Source: Gordonia westfalica (lineage in GTDB: Bacteria > Actinomycetota > Actinomycetes > Mycobacteriales > Mycobacteriaceae). From it: a stretch of DNA of 64,000 bases. Position numbers and translations under genes: made by a program. The stretch spans positions 1,240,001 through 1,304,000 of the forward strand of contig NZ_FNLM01000034.1 of NCBI RefSeq assembly GCF_900105725.1, given 5' to 3'. The first letter of the stretch is position 1. Each line of letters starts with the position of its first letter. Under the pieces are notes generated by a model. It did no database searches. It was given only the letters and a program-made list of their open reading frames with translations, and was not told where the DNA came from. This document shows positions 1 through 8,235 of this stretch, piece after piece.

Positions 1-1139
1 ACGTTGGGCGCGGTCGAGATGAGGTCCAGGTTGAACTCGCGCTCGAGACGCTCGCGGGTGATCTCCATGTGGAGCAGGCCCAGGAAGCCGCAACGGAATC
101 CGAAGCCCAGCGCCACCGACGTCTCCGGTTCGTAAGTGAGCGCGGCGTCGTTGAGCTGCAGCTTCTCCAGCGCCTCACGCAGCACCGGATAGTCCGAGCC
201 GTCCAGTGGATACAGACCCGAGTAGACCATCGGCCGCGGTTCGCGGTAACCGGTGAGTGCCTGGGTCGCGCCGTTGCGGGCGCTGGTGACGGTGTCGCCG
301 ACCTTCGACTGCCGCACGTCCTTCACACCGGTGATGAGGTAGCCCACCTCGCCCACGCCGAGACCCTGCGTGGCCTTCGGTTCCGGCGAGACGATGCCCA
401 CCTCGAGCAGTTCGTGGGTGGCGCCGGTCGACATCATCTGGATCTTCTCGCGCGGCACGATCTTGCCGTCCACCACACGCACGTAGGTGACCACACCGCG
501 GTAGGTGTCGTAGACCGAGTCGAAGATCATGGCGCGCGCCGGGGCGTCGGCGTCGCCGACGGGTGCGGGCACCTTGCGGATGACCTCGTCGAGCAGCTCG
601 GACACGCCGACGCCGGTCTTGCCCGACACCCGCAGGACGTCCTCGGGCTCACAGCCCACGATGTGGGCGAGCTCGGCGGCGTAGCGTTCGGGGTCGGCCG
701 CGGGCAGGTCGATCTTGTTGAGGACCGGGATGATGGTGAGGTCGTTCTCCATCGCCAGGTAGAGGTTGGCCAGGGTCTGCGCCTCGATGCCCTGCGCGGC
801 GTCGACGAGCAGCACCGCACCTTCACACGCCTCGAGTGCGCGCGACACCTCGTAGGTGAAGTCGACGTGGCCGGGGGTGTCGATGAGGTGCACGACGTAG
901 TCGTCGCCGTCGAGCTGCCACGGCAGACGCACGTTCTGCGCCTTGATGGTGATGCCGCGCTCGCGCTCGATGTCCATGCGGTCGAGGTACTGCGCCCGCA
1001 TCTGGCGCTCTTCCACGACACCGGTGAGCTGCAGCATCCGGTCGGCCAGCGTCGACTTTCCGTGGTCGATGTGGGCGATGATGCAGAAGTTCCGGATGCG
1101 CGCCGGGTCGGTGAAGGTCTGGTCGGCGAAGGTGGGAAT
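1..1139 (-). CDS. lepA: Elongation factor 4 (LepA), N-terminal part, cut by window edge
   Basis: Ribosome-bound translational GTPase that back-translocates stalled ribosomes. About 379 residues are visible; the C-terminus lies beyond position 1. The reverse strand encodes the G1 motif HIDHGKST at residues 23-30, then a DTPGH motif and NKIDLP, followed by the LepA domain II sequence ending at [16 protein letters not shown]. The frame has an in-frame TGA at 1187-1185. Between it and the GTPase domain there is no ATG, GTG or TTG. The only well-placed initiator is ATT at 1139-1137, eight bases after GAGGAG, giving MPTFADQTF, which fits the family start. Identity is certain; the start is inferred. 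It reads away from the divergent hydrolase gene at 1231. Confidence 0.93.
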   Translation of the reverse strand, partial: MPTFADQTFTDPARIRNFCIIAHIDHGKSTLADRMLQLTGVVEERQMRAQYLDRMDIERERGITIKAQNVRLPWQLDGDDYVVHLIDTPGHVDFTYEVSRALEACEGAVLLVDAAQGIEAQTLANLYLAMENDLTIIPVLNKIDLPAADPERYAAELAHIVGCEPEDVLRVSGKTGVGVSELLDEVIRKVPAPVGDADAPARAMIFDSVYDTYRGVVTYVRVVDGKIVPREKIQMMSTGATHELLEVGIVSPEPKATQGLGVGEVGYLITGVKDVRQSKVGDTVTSARNGATQALTGYREPRPMVYSGLYPLDGSDYPVLREALEKLQLNDAALTYEPETSVALGFGFRCGFLGLLHMEITRERLEREFNLDLISTAPN

Positions 1140-1147
1140 TGGAACTA

Positions 1148-1153
1148 CTCCTC
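1148..1153 (-). promoter_or_regulatory. Ribosome-binding site that decides the lepA start
   Basis: GAGGAG on the reverse strand lies eight bases upstream of the ATT at 1139. This is ideal spacing and is the main reason for placing the lepA start at a non-NTG codon. An out-of-frame ATG at 1180 opens an 11-codon frame that ends within this site region. Confidence 0.55.
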
Positions 1154-1230
1154 GAGATGGACACGGGCGTTGACCACCATGTTCTCATGAGCGCCGCGAA
1201 TGGTGCCCAAGCGGATGGCGGGGCGATACC

Positions 1231-1926
1231 GTGACAGCCGTGACAACCGAGTCCGACGAGTCGGAAAAGCCAGGGACCACCATCACCGTCGTCGAGACCG
1301 ACGACGTCGCCGCCGACGTGCACCGTCCCGACGGCACACCGCGCGCCACGATCGTCCTCGCGCACGGCGCCGGCGGCAACCGCTCCGCCGTCATCCTGCG
1401 CGCGCTGGCCGACGAGCTGTGTTCGCGCGGGTATGTCGTCGCCCGGATCGACCTCCCCTACCGGCAGCGCCGGCCCAAGGGCCCGCCGAGTCCGTCGACC
1501 TCGCCGGCCGACCGCGACGGCATCCGTGCCGCCTGCGCGATGTTCCGGGGCGAGTCCGACGGGCCGCTGTTCGTCGGCGGCCACTCCTACGGCGGACGCC
1601 AGGCGTCGATGGCCGTCGCCGAGGACGGGACAGATCTCGCCGACGGCCTCCTGCTCAGCTCCTATCCGCTGCACCCGCCGGGCAAACCCGACCGGCTGCG
1701 CACCGAACACCTGCCGTCCGTCACGGTGCCTACCCTGGTCGTCCACGGCAGCACCGACCCGTTCGGCACCACCGAGGAGATGGCCGAGGCGATCGGCCTG
1801 ATCGACGCGCCGACGCGGATCGTCGAACTCGAGAAGGTCGGCCACGACCTGAACCCGAAGAAGAAGCCGACCGCCGCTTTGACCGCCGACGCGGTGGACG
1901 AGTTCCTGATGGGAACAGCCCGGTGA
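1231..1926 (+). CDS. Alpha/beta hydrolase, KANL3/Tex30-like
   Basis: A 231-residue cytosolic alpha/beta-hydrolase-fold protein. Visible features are the oxyanion-side motif VLAHGAGGN near residue 45, the nucleophile elbow GGHSYGG with Ser about residue 118, a strand followed by an acidic residue (VVHGSTDPFG), and a late His (VGHDLNP). This spacing fits the small hydrolase group related to Tex30/KANL3 rather than classical lipases. GTG start at 1231; a second in-frame GTG follows three codons later. It diverges from lepA by about 90 bases, and the PemK/MazF-like gene starts 13 bases after its stop, so the two are probably co-transcribed. Substrate unknown. Confidence 0.85.
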   Translation: MTAVTTESDESEKPGTTITVVETDDVAADVHRPDGTPRATIVLAHGAGGNRSAVILRALADELCSRGYVVARIDLPYRQRRPKGPPSPSTSPADRDGIRAACAMFRGESDGPLFVGGHSYGGRQASMAVAEDGTDLADGLLLSSYPLHPPGKPDRLRTEHLPSVTVPTLVVHGSTDPFGTTEEMAEAIGLIDAPTRIVELEKVGHDLNPKKKPTAALTADAVDEFLMGTAR

Positions 1927-1939
1927 GAGAATCCGTGGC

Positions 1940-2404
1940 GTGACTCCCCGCAGCATCCGATCCCGCCTCCGGGCCACCGCCGAGGTCGCCCGCACGATCA
2001 GCTATCACCCCGAACTCGACGGCGACGCCGATCCCGGTGAGATCGTGTGGACGTGGGTCGCCTACGAGGACGACCCCGACCAGGGCAAGGACCGACCGGT
2101 GCTCGTCGTGGGTCGCGACGCCAACGACGAGACCGCCGACGACGTGCTGGGGCTCATGCTGTCGAGCAAGGACCACCACGGTGAGAAATCGTCCCGCTCG
2201 CTCCGCTCCCGGCGACGGGACGACGACGACTGGTTCGCCATCGGGTCCGGATCCTGGGACTCGCAGAATCGGCCGAGCTTCGTGCGGCTCGACCGCGTCC
2301 TCGTCGTCGACGCCGACGGCATCCGACGCGAGGGAGCCATCCTCGACCGTCGCCGCTTCGACGCGGTCGCCGACGAACTACGGTCGCGCTTCGGCTGGCG
2401 TTAG
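1940..2404 (+). CDS. PemK/MazF-family-like protein, no partner antitoxin
   Basis: A 154-residue protein with the PemK-like fold signature: GEIVWTWVAYEDD, then KDRPVLVVGRD, and late RLDRVLVVDADGI. The family includes mRNA interferases of type II toxin-antitoxin systems, but no antitoxin-sized gene adjoins; the upstream neighbour is a hydrolase. A basic low-complexity insert ([14 protein letters not shown], near residues 86-99) is encoded by DNA matching a repeat in nadD. GTG start at 1940. The last four bases overlap the convergent transglutaminase gene: TTAG supplies TAG to one strand and TAA to the other. Whether it has ribonuclease activity cannot be judged; it may be a housekeeping relative. 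Confidence 0.72.
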   Translation: MTPRSIRSRLRATAEVARTISYHPELDGDADPGEIVWTWVAYEDDPDQGKDRPVLVVGRDANDETADDVLGLMLSSKDHHGEKSSRSLRSRRRDDDDWFAIGSGSWDSQNRPSFVRLDRVLVVDADGIRREGAILDRRRFDAVADELRSRFGWR

Positions 2405-3249
2405 GCCAGCCGCGTGATCTCCACGATGACGTCGAGATCCGTTGCGCCACCGCCGGTGTAGATGCCCTTGAGGGGTGACACGTCCGCGTAGTCGCGGCCC
2501 ACGCCCACCGACACGTGCTGCTCGGTGATCGGGGTGTCGTTGGTCGGGTCATAGCCCCACCAGCCGCCGGTCCACGCCTCGATCCACGCGTGGCTCTGCC
2601 CCTGGACGGTCTTGTCGATCGCCGCGTTCGGCTTCGGATGCAGGTACCCCGACACGTAGCGGGCCGGAATCCCCAGGCCGCGCAACATCACCAGGGTGAG
2701 GTGCGCATAGTCCTGGCAGACGCCCTTGCGCTCGTTCCAGGCGTCGACCGCGGTGGTGTGCACGCCGGTCGTACCGGGCACGTACTCCATCTCCTGGTGG
2801 ACGAACCGGGAGATCGCCTCCACCGTCTCCTGCGGTGTGAGCCCCTTGGCCACCTTCTTGGCCGCCGAGATCAGCTGCCGGTTCTTGGGCACATACGTGG
2901 TGTTGGAGAGCATCTCGTCGTAGCGGTCCATGATGGCCTCGCCGACGATCTCCTCCCACGTCACCTGGTCGTCCGCCGAAGGTCGTTGACCGGCCTCGGT
3001 TTCGACCACCGACATGCCCGACACCTCGAGTTCCTCATGCGGCGCATGGAGATCGAAGGCGGTGACGGCGCTGCCCCAGTAGTCGGTGTACCGATACGAC
3101 CTGGTGGCCGGGACCGTCTCGACGCGGTTGACGATCACGTTCTGCCGGGCGTCGCTGCGGGGTGTCAGCCGGGCTTCGTTGTACGACGAGGTGACCGGAC
3201 TGTTGTAGGCGAATCCGGTGGAATGGACAACGCGCAGACGCCAGCTCAC
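2401..3249 (-). CDS. Transglutaminase-like cysteine protease/transferase
   Basis: A 282-residue protein with an N-terminal transglutaminase beta-region and a transglutaminase core. The catalytic triad is visible: Cys178 in GVCQDYAHL, His220 in SHAWIEAW and Asp234 in YDPTND. Members of this family beside ATP-grasp and alpha-E genes have been proposed from genome context to act in peptide synthesis or modification. It is the last gene of a three-gene cassette; its start ATG overlaps the upstream alpha-E stop by four bases (ATGA, 3246-3249), indicating translational coupling. Its stop overlaps the convergent PemK-like gene. No signal peptide is seen. Substrate unknown. Confidence 0.9.
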   Translation of the reverse strand: MSWRLRVVHSTGFAYNSPVTSSYNEARLTPRSDARQNVIVNRVETVPATRSYRYTDYWGSAVTAFDLHAPHEELEVSGMSVVETEAGQRPSADDQVTWEEIVGEAIMDRYDEMLSNTTYVPKNRQLISAAKKVAKGLTPQETVEAISRFVHQEMEYVPGTTGVHTTAVDAWNERKGVCQDYAHLTLVMLRGLGIPARYVSGYLHPKPNAAIDKTVQGQSHAWIEAWTGGWWGYDPTNDTPITEQHVSVGVGRDYADVSPLKGIYTGGGATDLDVIVEITRLA

Positions 3250-4223
3250 AGTTCACTCTCCTCGATGACTTGACCATCGCTGACCCGGGCGTCGGCCCAT
3301 GATACATACGGCGACACATGGAAGTACTGCTTGGTGACGGCCTCGTTGACCGCGCGGCAGGTGTCCTGGAGGTCGACGAGCCGCTCCTCCAGATCGTCGA
3401 GCAGCTTGCCGGGTTCGAGGAACTCCAGCGAGCTCCGGGCACGGCCCAGCAGCAGCTGCGCCTCGGCCTGTGCGCCGACGCGGCTGGGCCCCTTCTCGAG
3501 TTGGCCGAGGTTGTGTTCGGCGACGCTGAGCGCGTGGAAGATCGACCGCGGGAACAGCCGGTCGAGAAGCATGAACTCGACGATGTTCTCCGCGTCGAGC
3601 ACACCGCGGTAGGTGCGCAGGAAGGTGTCGTGCCCACCCGCGGAGACCAGCACGTTGACCCAGGCCGGTGACGACGTCCGATCCCCCGCTCGCGACAACA
3701 ACATCCGGATCGTCATGTCGACGCGTTCGACGGAACGCCCGAGCAACAGATAGCGGTAACCGTCGTCATGGCTGAGGGTGGCGTCGGCGAGGCCGGCGAA
3801 CATCGCCGCGCGGTTCTTCACGTACGAGAGGAACTCGTGCGGACCCAGGCGACGTGACCGTCGTTCGGCGGCGTCGAGCCCGTTGTAGGTGGTGTTGAGG
3901 CACTCCCACAGCTCACTCGACGTGACTTCCCTTGCACCGCGAGCATTCTCGCGCGCCGCCCGGATGAGGTCGACGATCGACCCGACCGCATCGGCGTCGT
4001 ATGCGACGCGCTCGGTGAGCGACCAGACATCGATTTCCTCGTCGGTCTCCGGCGCGTCGAGCCCCAGCACCTGGATGATCAGGCGCGCCTGCTGGTCGAC
4101 GTCGACGGTGGTGTCCTCGAGCAGCTGATGGATCGCGACGTCGAGGATGCGCGCCATGTCGTCGGCGCGCTCCACGTATCGTCCGATCCAGTACAGGGAT
4201 TCGGCGTTACGCGCCAACATCAT
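3246..4223 (-). CDS. Alpha-E domain protein (DUF403)
   Basis: A 325-residue, mostly helical protein of the alpha-E family, recognised by its start MLARNAESLYWIGRYVERAD and the conserved LLLGRSVERVDMTIR near residue 165. Alpha-E proteins occur almost only beside circularly permuted ATP-grasp and transglutaminase-like genes and are thought to be part of the same peptide-modifying machinery; the biochemical role is unknown. It overlaps the ATP-grasp stop by four bases upstream (4220-4223) and the transglutaminase start by four bases downstream, so all three are expected to be made in fixed ratio. No membrane segment. Confidence 0.92.
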   Translation of the reverse strand: MMLARNAESLYWIGRYVERADDMARILDVAIHQLLEDTTVDVDQQARLIIQVLGLDAPETDEEIDVWSLTERVAYDADAVGSIVDLIRAARENARGAREVTSSELWECLNTTYNGLDAAERRSRRLGPHEFLSYVKNRAAMFAGLADATLSHDDGYRYLLLGRSVERVDMTIRMLLSRAGDRTSSPAWVNVLVSAGGHDTFLRTYRGVLDAENIVEFMLLDRLFPRSIFHALSVAEHNLGQLEKGPSRVGAQAEAQLLLGRARSSLEFLEPGKLLDDLEERLVDLQDTCRAVNEAVTKQYFHVSPYVSWADARVSDGQVIEESEL

Positions 4224-5974
4224 CGGGGATCACCGCCCTGCTGCTGCTGCTGTTGGGTCTGGGTGTGGACCGGATCGGGGGCATTGTCGGCGGGTCGGGC
4301 CGCCGCGACGCCACTGGTGGTCACGACCTTGGCTCCGGACAGTTCGCGTTCGGCCTCCGAGGACCGGCTGGCCAGGACCCAGGTGTCCTTGGACCCGCCG
4401 CCCTGGCTGGAGTTCACCACCAACGAGCCCTCCGGCAGCGCGACGCGCGTCAGGCCGCCGGGCAGGACCCAGACCGACTCGCCGTCGTTGACGGCGAAGG
4501 GCCGCAGATCGACGTGGCGCGGGCGGAGCTCGTCGCCGATCTTCGTCGGCACCGTCGACAGCTGCACGACGGGCTGGGCGATCCAGCCGCGCGGGTCGTT
4601 TCGCACCTTGCGCGCCAGCGTGTCCAGCTCCGCCTTGGTGGCCTCCGGCCCGAAGACGATGCCGTAACCACCAGAACCCTCAACCGGTTTCACGACGAGT
4701 TCGTCGATCCGGTCGAGCACTTCCTCGCATTCCTCGGGAAGCCAGCAGCGCAGGGTGTCGACGTTCTGCAGGCTCGGTTTCTCGCCGAGGTAGTATTCGA
4801 TGATCTCCGGTACGTAGGTGTAGATCAGCTTGTCGTCGCCCACGCCGTTGCCGACCGCGCTCGAGATGACCACGTTGCCCGCGCGAGCCGCATTGAGCAG
4901 TCCGGCGACGCCGAGCATCGAGTCGGGCCGGAACTGCATCGGATCGAGGTAGTCGTCGTCGATGCGGCGGTAGATGACGTCGACGCGCTGCTCGCCCTCG
5001 GTGGTGCGCATGTAGACGACGTTGTCGCGGCAGAACAGGTCTCGGCCCTCGACGAGTTCGACGCCCATCAGGCGTGCGAGCAGCGAGTGTTCGAAGTATG
5101 CGGAGTTCGCCACGCCGGGTGTCAGCACCACGACGTTGGGATCGGCCTCGTTGAACGCCGCCGACGCCCGCAGCGCGCGCAGCAGGTGACTCGGGTAGTC
5201 GGCCACCGCTCGGACGCGGTGCTTGGAGAACAGGTCCGGGAACACGCGTGCCATCGCACGGCGGTTCTCGAGCACGTACGACACACCCGACGGCGACCGC
5301 AGGTTGTCCTCGAGGACGCGGAAGTCGCCGTTCTCGTCGCGGATCAGGTCGATGCCGGCGACGTGGATGCGAACACCGTTGGGAGGCCGGATGTTTGCCG
5401 CCTGGCGATGAAAATGCTCACACGAGTGGACGAGGCGTTTCGGCAGCACACCGTCGCGCAGGATCTCCTGCTCGCCGTAGATGTCGTCGAGAAACAGCTC
5501 GAGCGCCTGCACGCGCTGGGTGATACCCGCCTCGAGCTTGCTCCACTCTCCGGCCGAAATCACGCGCGGCACAATGTCCAACGGGAACGGACGCTCCTTG
5601 CCGGACAGCGAGAAGGTCACACCCTGGTCGAGGTAGGCGCGGCCCAGCGCTTCGACGCGGGCCTCGACCAGATCGGACGAGTCCTCGTCGGCCATCGCCT
5701 TGTAGATGCCGCGATAGGGCGTACGTACGTCCCCGGTGGCATCGAACATCTCGTCATATGCCTTGCCGTACGGGCCTTTTGAGTACCCGCCGAAGTTCCC
5801 GGTGAAATTGCCGTCGCCACCGGACCTGCTCGACTTGCCGCTCGACCCGGCACTCTTCGTCGAGCCGGAACGGCCGGAAGCCGATTTCCCGGACGAGCTC
5901 GACGACGTCGACTTCGCGGGTGCGGACTTACGCGCCGCCTTCTTGGCGGGCGCACTTGTCGATGCGGGGGTCAT
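4220..5974 (-). CDS. Circularly permuted ATP-grasp protein (DUF404/DUF407)
   Basis: A 584-residue ATP-grasp ligase of the circularly permuted type 2 group, expected to couple ATP hydrolysis to peptide-bond-like ligation. Diagnostic stretches include HSCEHFHRQAANIRPPNGVRI replaced by shorter family motifs such as DLIRDENGDFRVLEDN, VEGRDLFCRDN, VIYRRIDDDYLDP and KPVEGSGGYGIVFGP. The first 70 or so residues form a Ser/Lys/Gly/Ala-rich, probably disordered basic extension, and the C-terminus ends with a run of six Gln. An upstream in-frame extension to 6106 exists, but the ATG at 5974 followed by MTPASTSAPAKK is the sensible start. First gene of the coupled cassette with alpha-E and transglutaminase. 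Confidence 0.92.
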   Translation of the reverse strand: MTPASTSAPAKKAARKSAPAKSTSSSSSGKSASGRSGSTKSAGSSGKSSRSGGDGNFTGNFGGYSKGPYGKAYDEMFDATGDVRTPYRGIYKAMADEDSSDLVEARVEALGRAYLDQGVTFSLSGKERPFPLDIVPRVISAGEWSKLEAGITQRVQALELFLDDIYGEQEILRDGVLPKRLVHSCEHFHRQAANIRPPNGVRIHVAGIDLIRDENGDFRVLEDNLRSPSGVSYVLENRRAMARVFPDLFSKHRVRAVADYPSHLLRALRASAAFNEADPNVVVLTPGVANSAYFEHSLLARLMGVELVEGRDLFCRDNVVYMRTTEGEQRVDVIYRRIDDDYLDPMQFRPDSMLGVAGLLNAARAGNVVISSAVGNGVGDDKLIYTYVPEIIEYYLGEKPSLQNVDTLRCWLPEECEEVLDRIDELVVKPVEGSGGYGIVFGPEATKAELDTLARKVRNDPRGWIAQPVVQLSTVPTKIGDELRPRHVDLRPFAVNDGESVWVLPGGLTRVALPEGSLVVNSSQGGGSKDTWVLASRSSEAERELSGAKVVTTSGVAAARPADNAPDPVHTQTQQQQQQGGDPR

Positions 5975-6053
5975 AAAGTGCCATGGTGCCGCATAACCGA
6001 GCAATCGGCACGACGGTTGGTCACCTGTGTCGCGCACACCACGCGGCGACCGT

Positions 6054-7208
6054 TCAGCGCGAACTGCGCATGGCGAGGGCGCGGCGCTTGACTCTCCGCA
6101 GGACATTGGCCGCGCGGGTCTTCATCGGTGGCCCCACTTTGGGTAGCGGTGCCGCGAGCACCATCGAGGCAATCGTGTCGAGGGCCACGTCGAGCACCTC
6201 CCGATCAGACGGCATCGGCGCGTCGTCGGCGGCGCCGTCCTCGGGCACCTCGAGGTCGGCGAGGTCGCCGGCGACGTCGTATCCCGCGCTGCGCACCGCG
6301 TCCACCATCGTGGCCGCCTGCCCGGCCGCCCACTGCCGGTGTTTGACCGTCAGCCCCTGCGGTGCGCCGGAGCGCGCCTCGAACAGGATCTCGCCGATCA
6401 GCTGCCCCTTGATGACGCGTTCGTAGCGACGCCACTCGATGGTGTCGGGCTGGAGGCGCTGGTTGAGTCCGCGGAGGAACTCGGCCTGAGCGGCCGACAG
6501 CGAACTGTTGAGGCTGGGAACCGGGACGTTCAGCGGTTCGGGATCGACGTTCATGGCCCGCAGGAACCGGTCCCACAGGGTGTCACCCTTCTCCGGCCGG
6601 CCGCGGGGCACGGTCACCACGTGAACCCGCTCGGGACCGACGAACTTCGCCCACTTCGCGAGGATGCCGACGTGGTCCTGGAACTCCCAGAACGGTTCGT
6701 CCTCGACGAGTGGACCGGCATCCTCTGCGGCCGCCTCGCCCACGGCGTTCGACTCGGCCGCGAAGGCGACCGCGTCGACGAACTCGTCGAAGGAGGCCCG
6801 ACGCTGGTTCTTGACGTTCTCCTGCCACACCGAGGGAAGCTGACGGGCGAGGTCGCGAACGGTCGCGATGACGTGCACCTCGTCGGCGAACGACAGGTCG
6901 GCCATCAGCCGCTCGATCTGCCCGCTCGTCGCGGTGCTGTAGAGCTCGTGCGAGAGCAGTGAGGTCTTCGGCCAGGCCCGCATCTGCTTGAGCAGCGTCG
7001 GCCATACCCCCGAGAAGGCCGGATCGGCCCAGTCGAGGTAGCGCTCCGGCTGGAGATGGACCGCGGCATGGAAGTGATCGGAGATCACATTGCCCGGATA
7101 CAGCAGACCTGACGTCTGTAACGCCAGGTCACGATTACGCCAGAGCCGATCCTGCAGGTGCGTGGTGCCGGTCTTCGGGAGACCGATGTGTACATAAACG
7201 ACGGACAT
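6054..7208 (-). CDS. Sulfotransferase-like P-loop protein
   Basis: A 384-residue protein beginning MSVVYVHIGLPKTGTTHLQ; residues 10-16 (LPKTGTT) are the PAPS-binding loop typical of sulfotransferases, and VIATVRDLARQLPS near residue 114 resembles the 3'-phosphate binding Arg/Ser region. It probably moves a sulfo group from PAPS to a small molecule or glycolipid; the acceptor is unknown. The C-terminal 120 residues are rich in Arg and Ala and not recognised. The gene reads toward the ATP-grasp gene, with the stop 80 bases before the ATP-grasp ATG, and diverges from rpsT. Confidence 0.75.
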   Translation of the reverse strand: MSVVYVHIGLPKTGTTHLQDRLWRNRDLALQTSGLLYPGNVISDHFHAAVHLQPERYLDWADPAFSGVWPTLLKQMRAWPKTSLLSHELYSTATSGQIERLMADLSFADEVHVIATVRDLARQLPSVWQENVKNQRRASFDEFVDAVAFAAESNAVGEAAAEDAGPLVEDEPFWEFQDHVGILAKWAKFVGPERVHVVTVPRGRPEKGDTLWDRFLRAMNVDPEPLNVPVPSLNSSLSAAQAEFLRGLNQRLQPDTIEWRRYERVIKGQLIGEILFEARSGAPQGLTVKHRQWAAGQAATMVDAVRSAGYDVAGDLADLEVPEDGAADDAPMPSDREVLDVALDTIASMVLAAPLPKVGPPMKTRAANVLRRVKRRALAMRSSR

Positions 7209-7275
7209 GATGATTCGAGCCTAGACTTTTGCGCACGATGGTTCTTTCCGGCACGCGTCGCCCGCGCCACGGATT

Positions 7276-7304
7276 TTGGGCTGGCTGATCCCGACTGGTA
7301 ATGT
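7276..7304 (+). promoter_or_regulatory. Probable rpsT promoter
   Basis: TTGGGC at 7276-7281 and TAATGT at 7299-7304 are separated by 17 bases, a good match to a housekeeping promoter. The inferred transcript would start near 7311, giving a leader of about 125 bases before rpsT. Confidence 0.5.
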
Positions 7305-7437
7305 TGTCCGCTGTTGCGGTGACGCCGTGAAGTTGATTCACGCGCCGACGCCGCGCGGTGCGAGTTCGGGCCACCCGGTCCGCCGCCCGACCCTGAACAG
7401 ACAGACATATCCACCAGCAACGACAGAGGTAGAACGC

Positions 7438-7698
7438 GTGGCGAACATCAAGTCTCAGATCAAGCGCAACCGCACCAACGAGAAGAACCGTCAGCGCAAC
7501 GTGGCGGAGAAGTCGGCACTGCGTACCTCGATCCGTAGCTTCCGCGAGGCCGTCGAGTCCGGCGACAAGGCCAAGGCTGCCGAGCTCGGCCAGGCCGCGA
7601 GCCGCAAGCTCGACAAGGCCGCCAGCAAGGGCGTCATCCACGCCAACCAGGCCGCCAACAAGAAGTCGGCCATCGCTCTCGCGGTCAACAAGCTCTGA
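7438..7698 (+). CDS. rpsT: 30S ribosomal protein S20
   Basis: An 86-residue basic protein, [20 protein letters not shown] at its start, which is the S20 signature. It binds 16S rRNA at the base of the 30S body. GTG start at 7438, preceded by CAGAGGTAGAACGC with an AGAGGT ribosome-binding site; the open frame extends upstream to 7276 but that part is not conserved. It lies divergent from the sulfotransferase and convergent with holA, the usual neighbourhood in mycobacteria-like genomes (holA, rpsT, lepA). Confidence 0.97.
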   Translation: MANIKSQIKRNRTNEKNRQRNVAEKSALRTSIRSFREAVESGDKAKAAELGQAASRKLDKAASKGVIHANQAANKKSAIALAVNKL

Positions 7699-7759
7699 GC
7701 TGACGCTCCCCGACCTCCGGGTCACCCCGGCGCATAGCGCCGCCATATCTTCATACACA

Positions 7760-7888
7760 CGATCACCCCGGTAGCATCCACGCGGTTGCCGGGGTGATCG
7801 TCGTCCGCGGGAATCTCCTCCCGCGTGCACTTTTCCCTCCCGCCGACCTGTCTCCTTCCCGCTGCCCAGATCCGCCAAGCGGGAAGGA
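7760..7888. terminator. Two intergenic hairpins downstream of rpsT
   Basis: Hairpin one has 12-base arms, CGATCACCCCGG at 7760-7771 and its complement at 7789-7800. Hairpin two has 11-base arms, TCCTTCCCGCT at 7853-7863 and its complement at 7878-7888. Neither is followed by a long T run. They lie between convergent rpsT and holA and are the most plausible termination structures there. Confidence 0.45.
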
Positions 7889-7925
7889 ATCGGAGCCGCG
7901 GGAAATCAGCTCGCCAGCGAGCCGC

Positions 7926-8231
7926 GTCCTCCGCCGGTTGAGCCGGCCACGAGCGCAGCGAGAGCCGCGTCCTCCGCCGGTTGAGCCGGCCACGAGCGCA
8001 GCGAGAGCCGTGCCCTCCGCCGGTTGAGCCGGCCACGAGCGCAGCGAGAGCCGTGCCCTCCGCCGGTTGAGCCGGCCACGAGCGCAGCGAGAGCCGTGTC
8101 CTCCGCCGGTTGAGCCGGCCACGAGCGCAGCGAGAGCCGTGTCCTCCGCCGGTTGAGCCGGCCACGAGCGCAGCGAGAGCCGTGTCCTCCGCCGGTTGAG
8201 CCGGCCACGAGCGCAGCGAGAGCCGTGTCGA
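7926..8231. repeat. Seven-copy 43-bp tandem repeat
   Basis: The word CCGCCGGTTGAGCCGG starts at 7931, 7974, 8017, 8060, 8103, 8146 and 8189, exactly 43 bases apart. Copies differ only at two or three bases near the unit junction (CG/TG, TCC/CCC). Each unit contains GGTTGAGCCGGCC and CGAGCGCAGCGAG. The array ends five bases before the holA stop codon. It has no spacers and no conserved open frame. It resembles dispersed intergenic repeats common in Gordonia and Rhodococcus, here amplified in tandem. Confidence 0.95.
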
Positions 8232-8235
8232 AACC

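Noticed and set aside
4253..5782. 509-codon forward open frame
   Set aside because: It is the antisense of the well-conserved ATP-grasp gene; its Arg/Val/Asp-rich composition is typical of high-GC shadow frames.
7926..8231. CRISPR-like array
   Set aside because: Units follow each other without spacers, and no cas genes are present; it is a tandem repeat. The same holds for 37941-38132.
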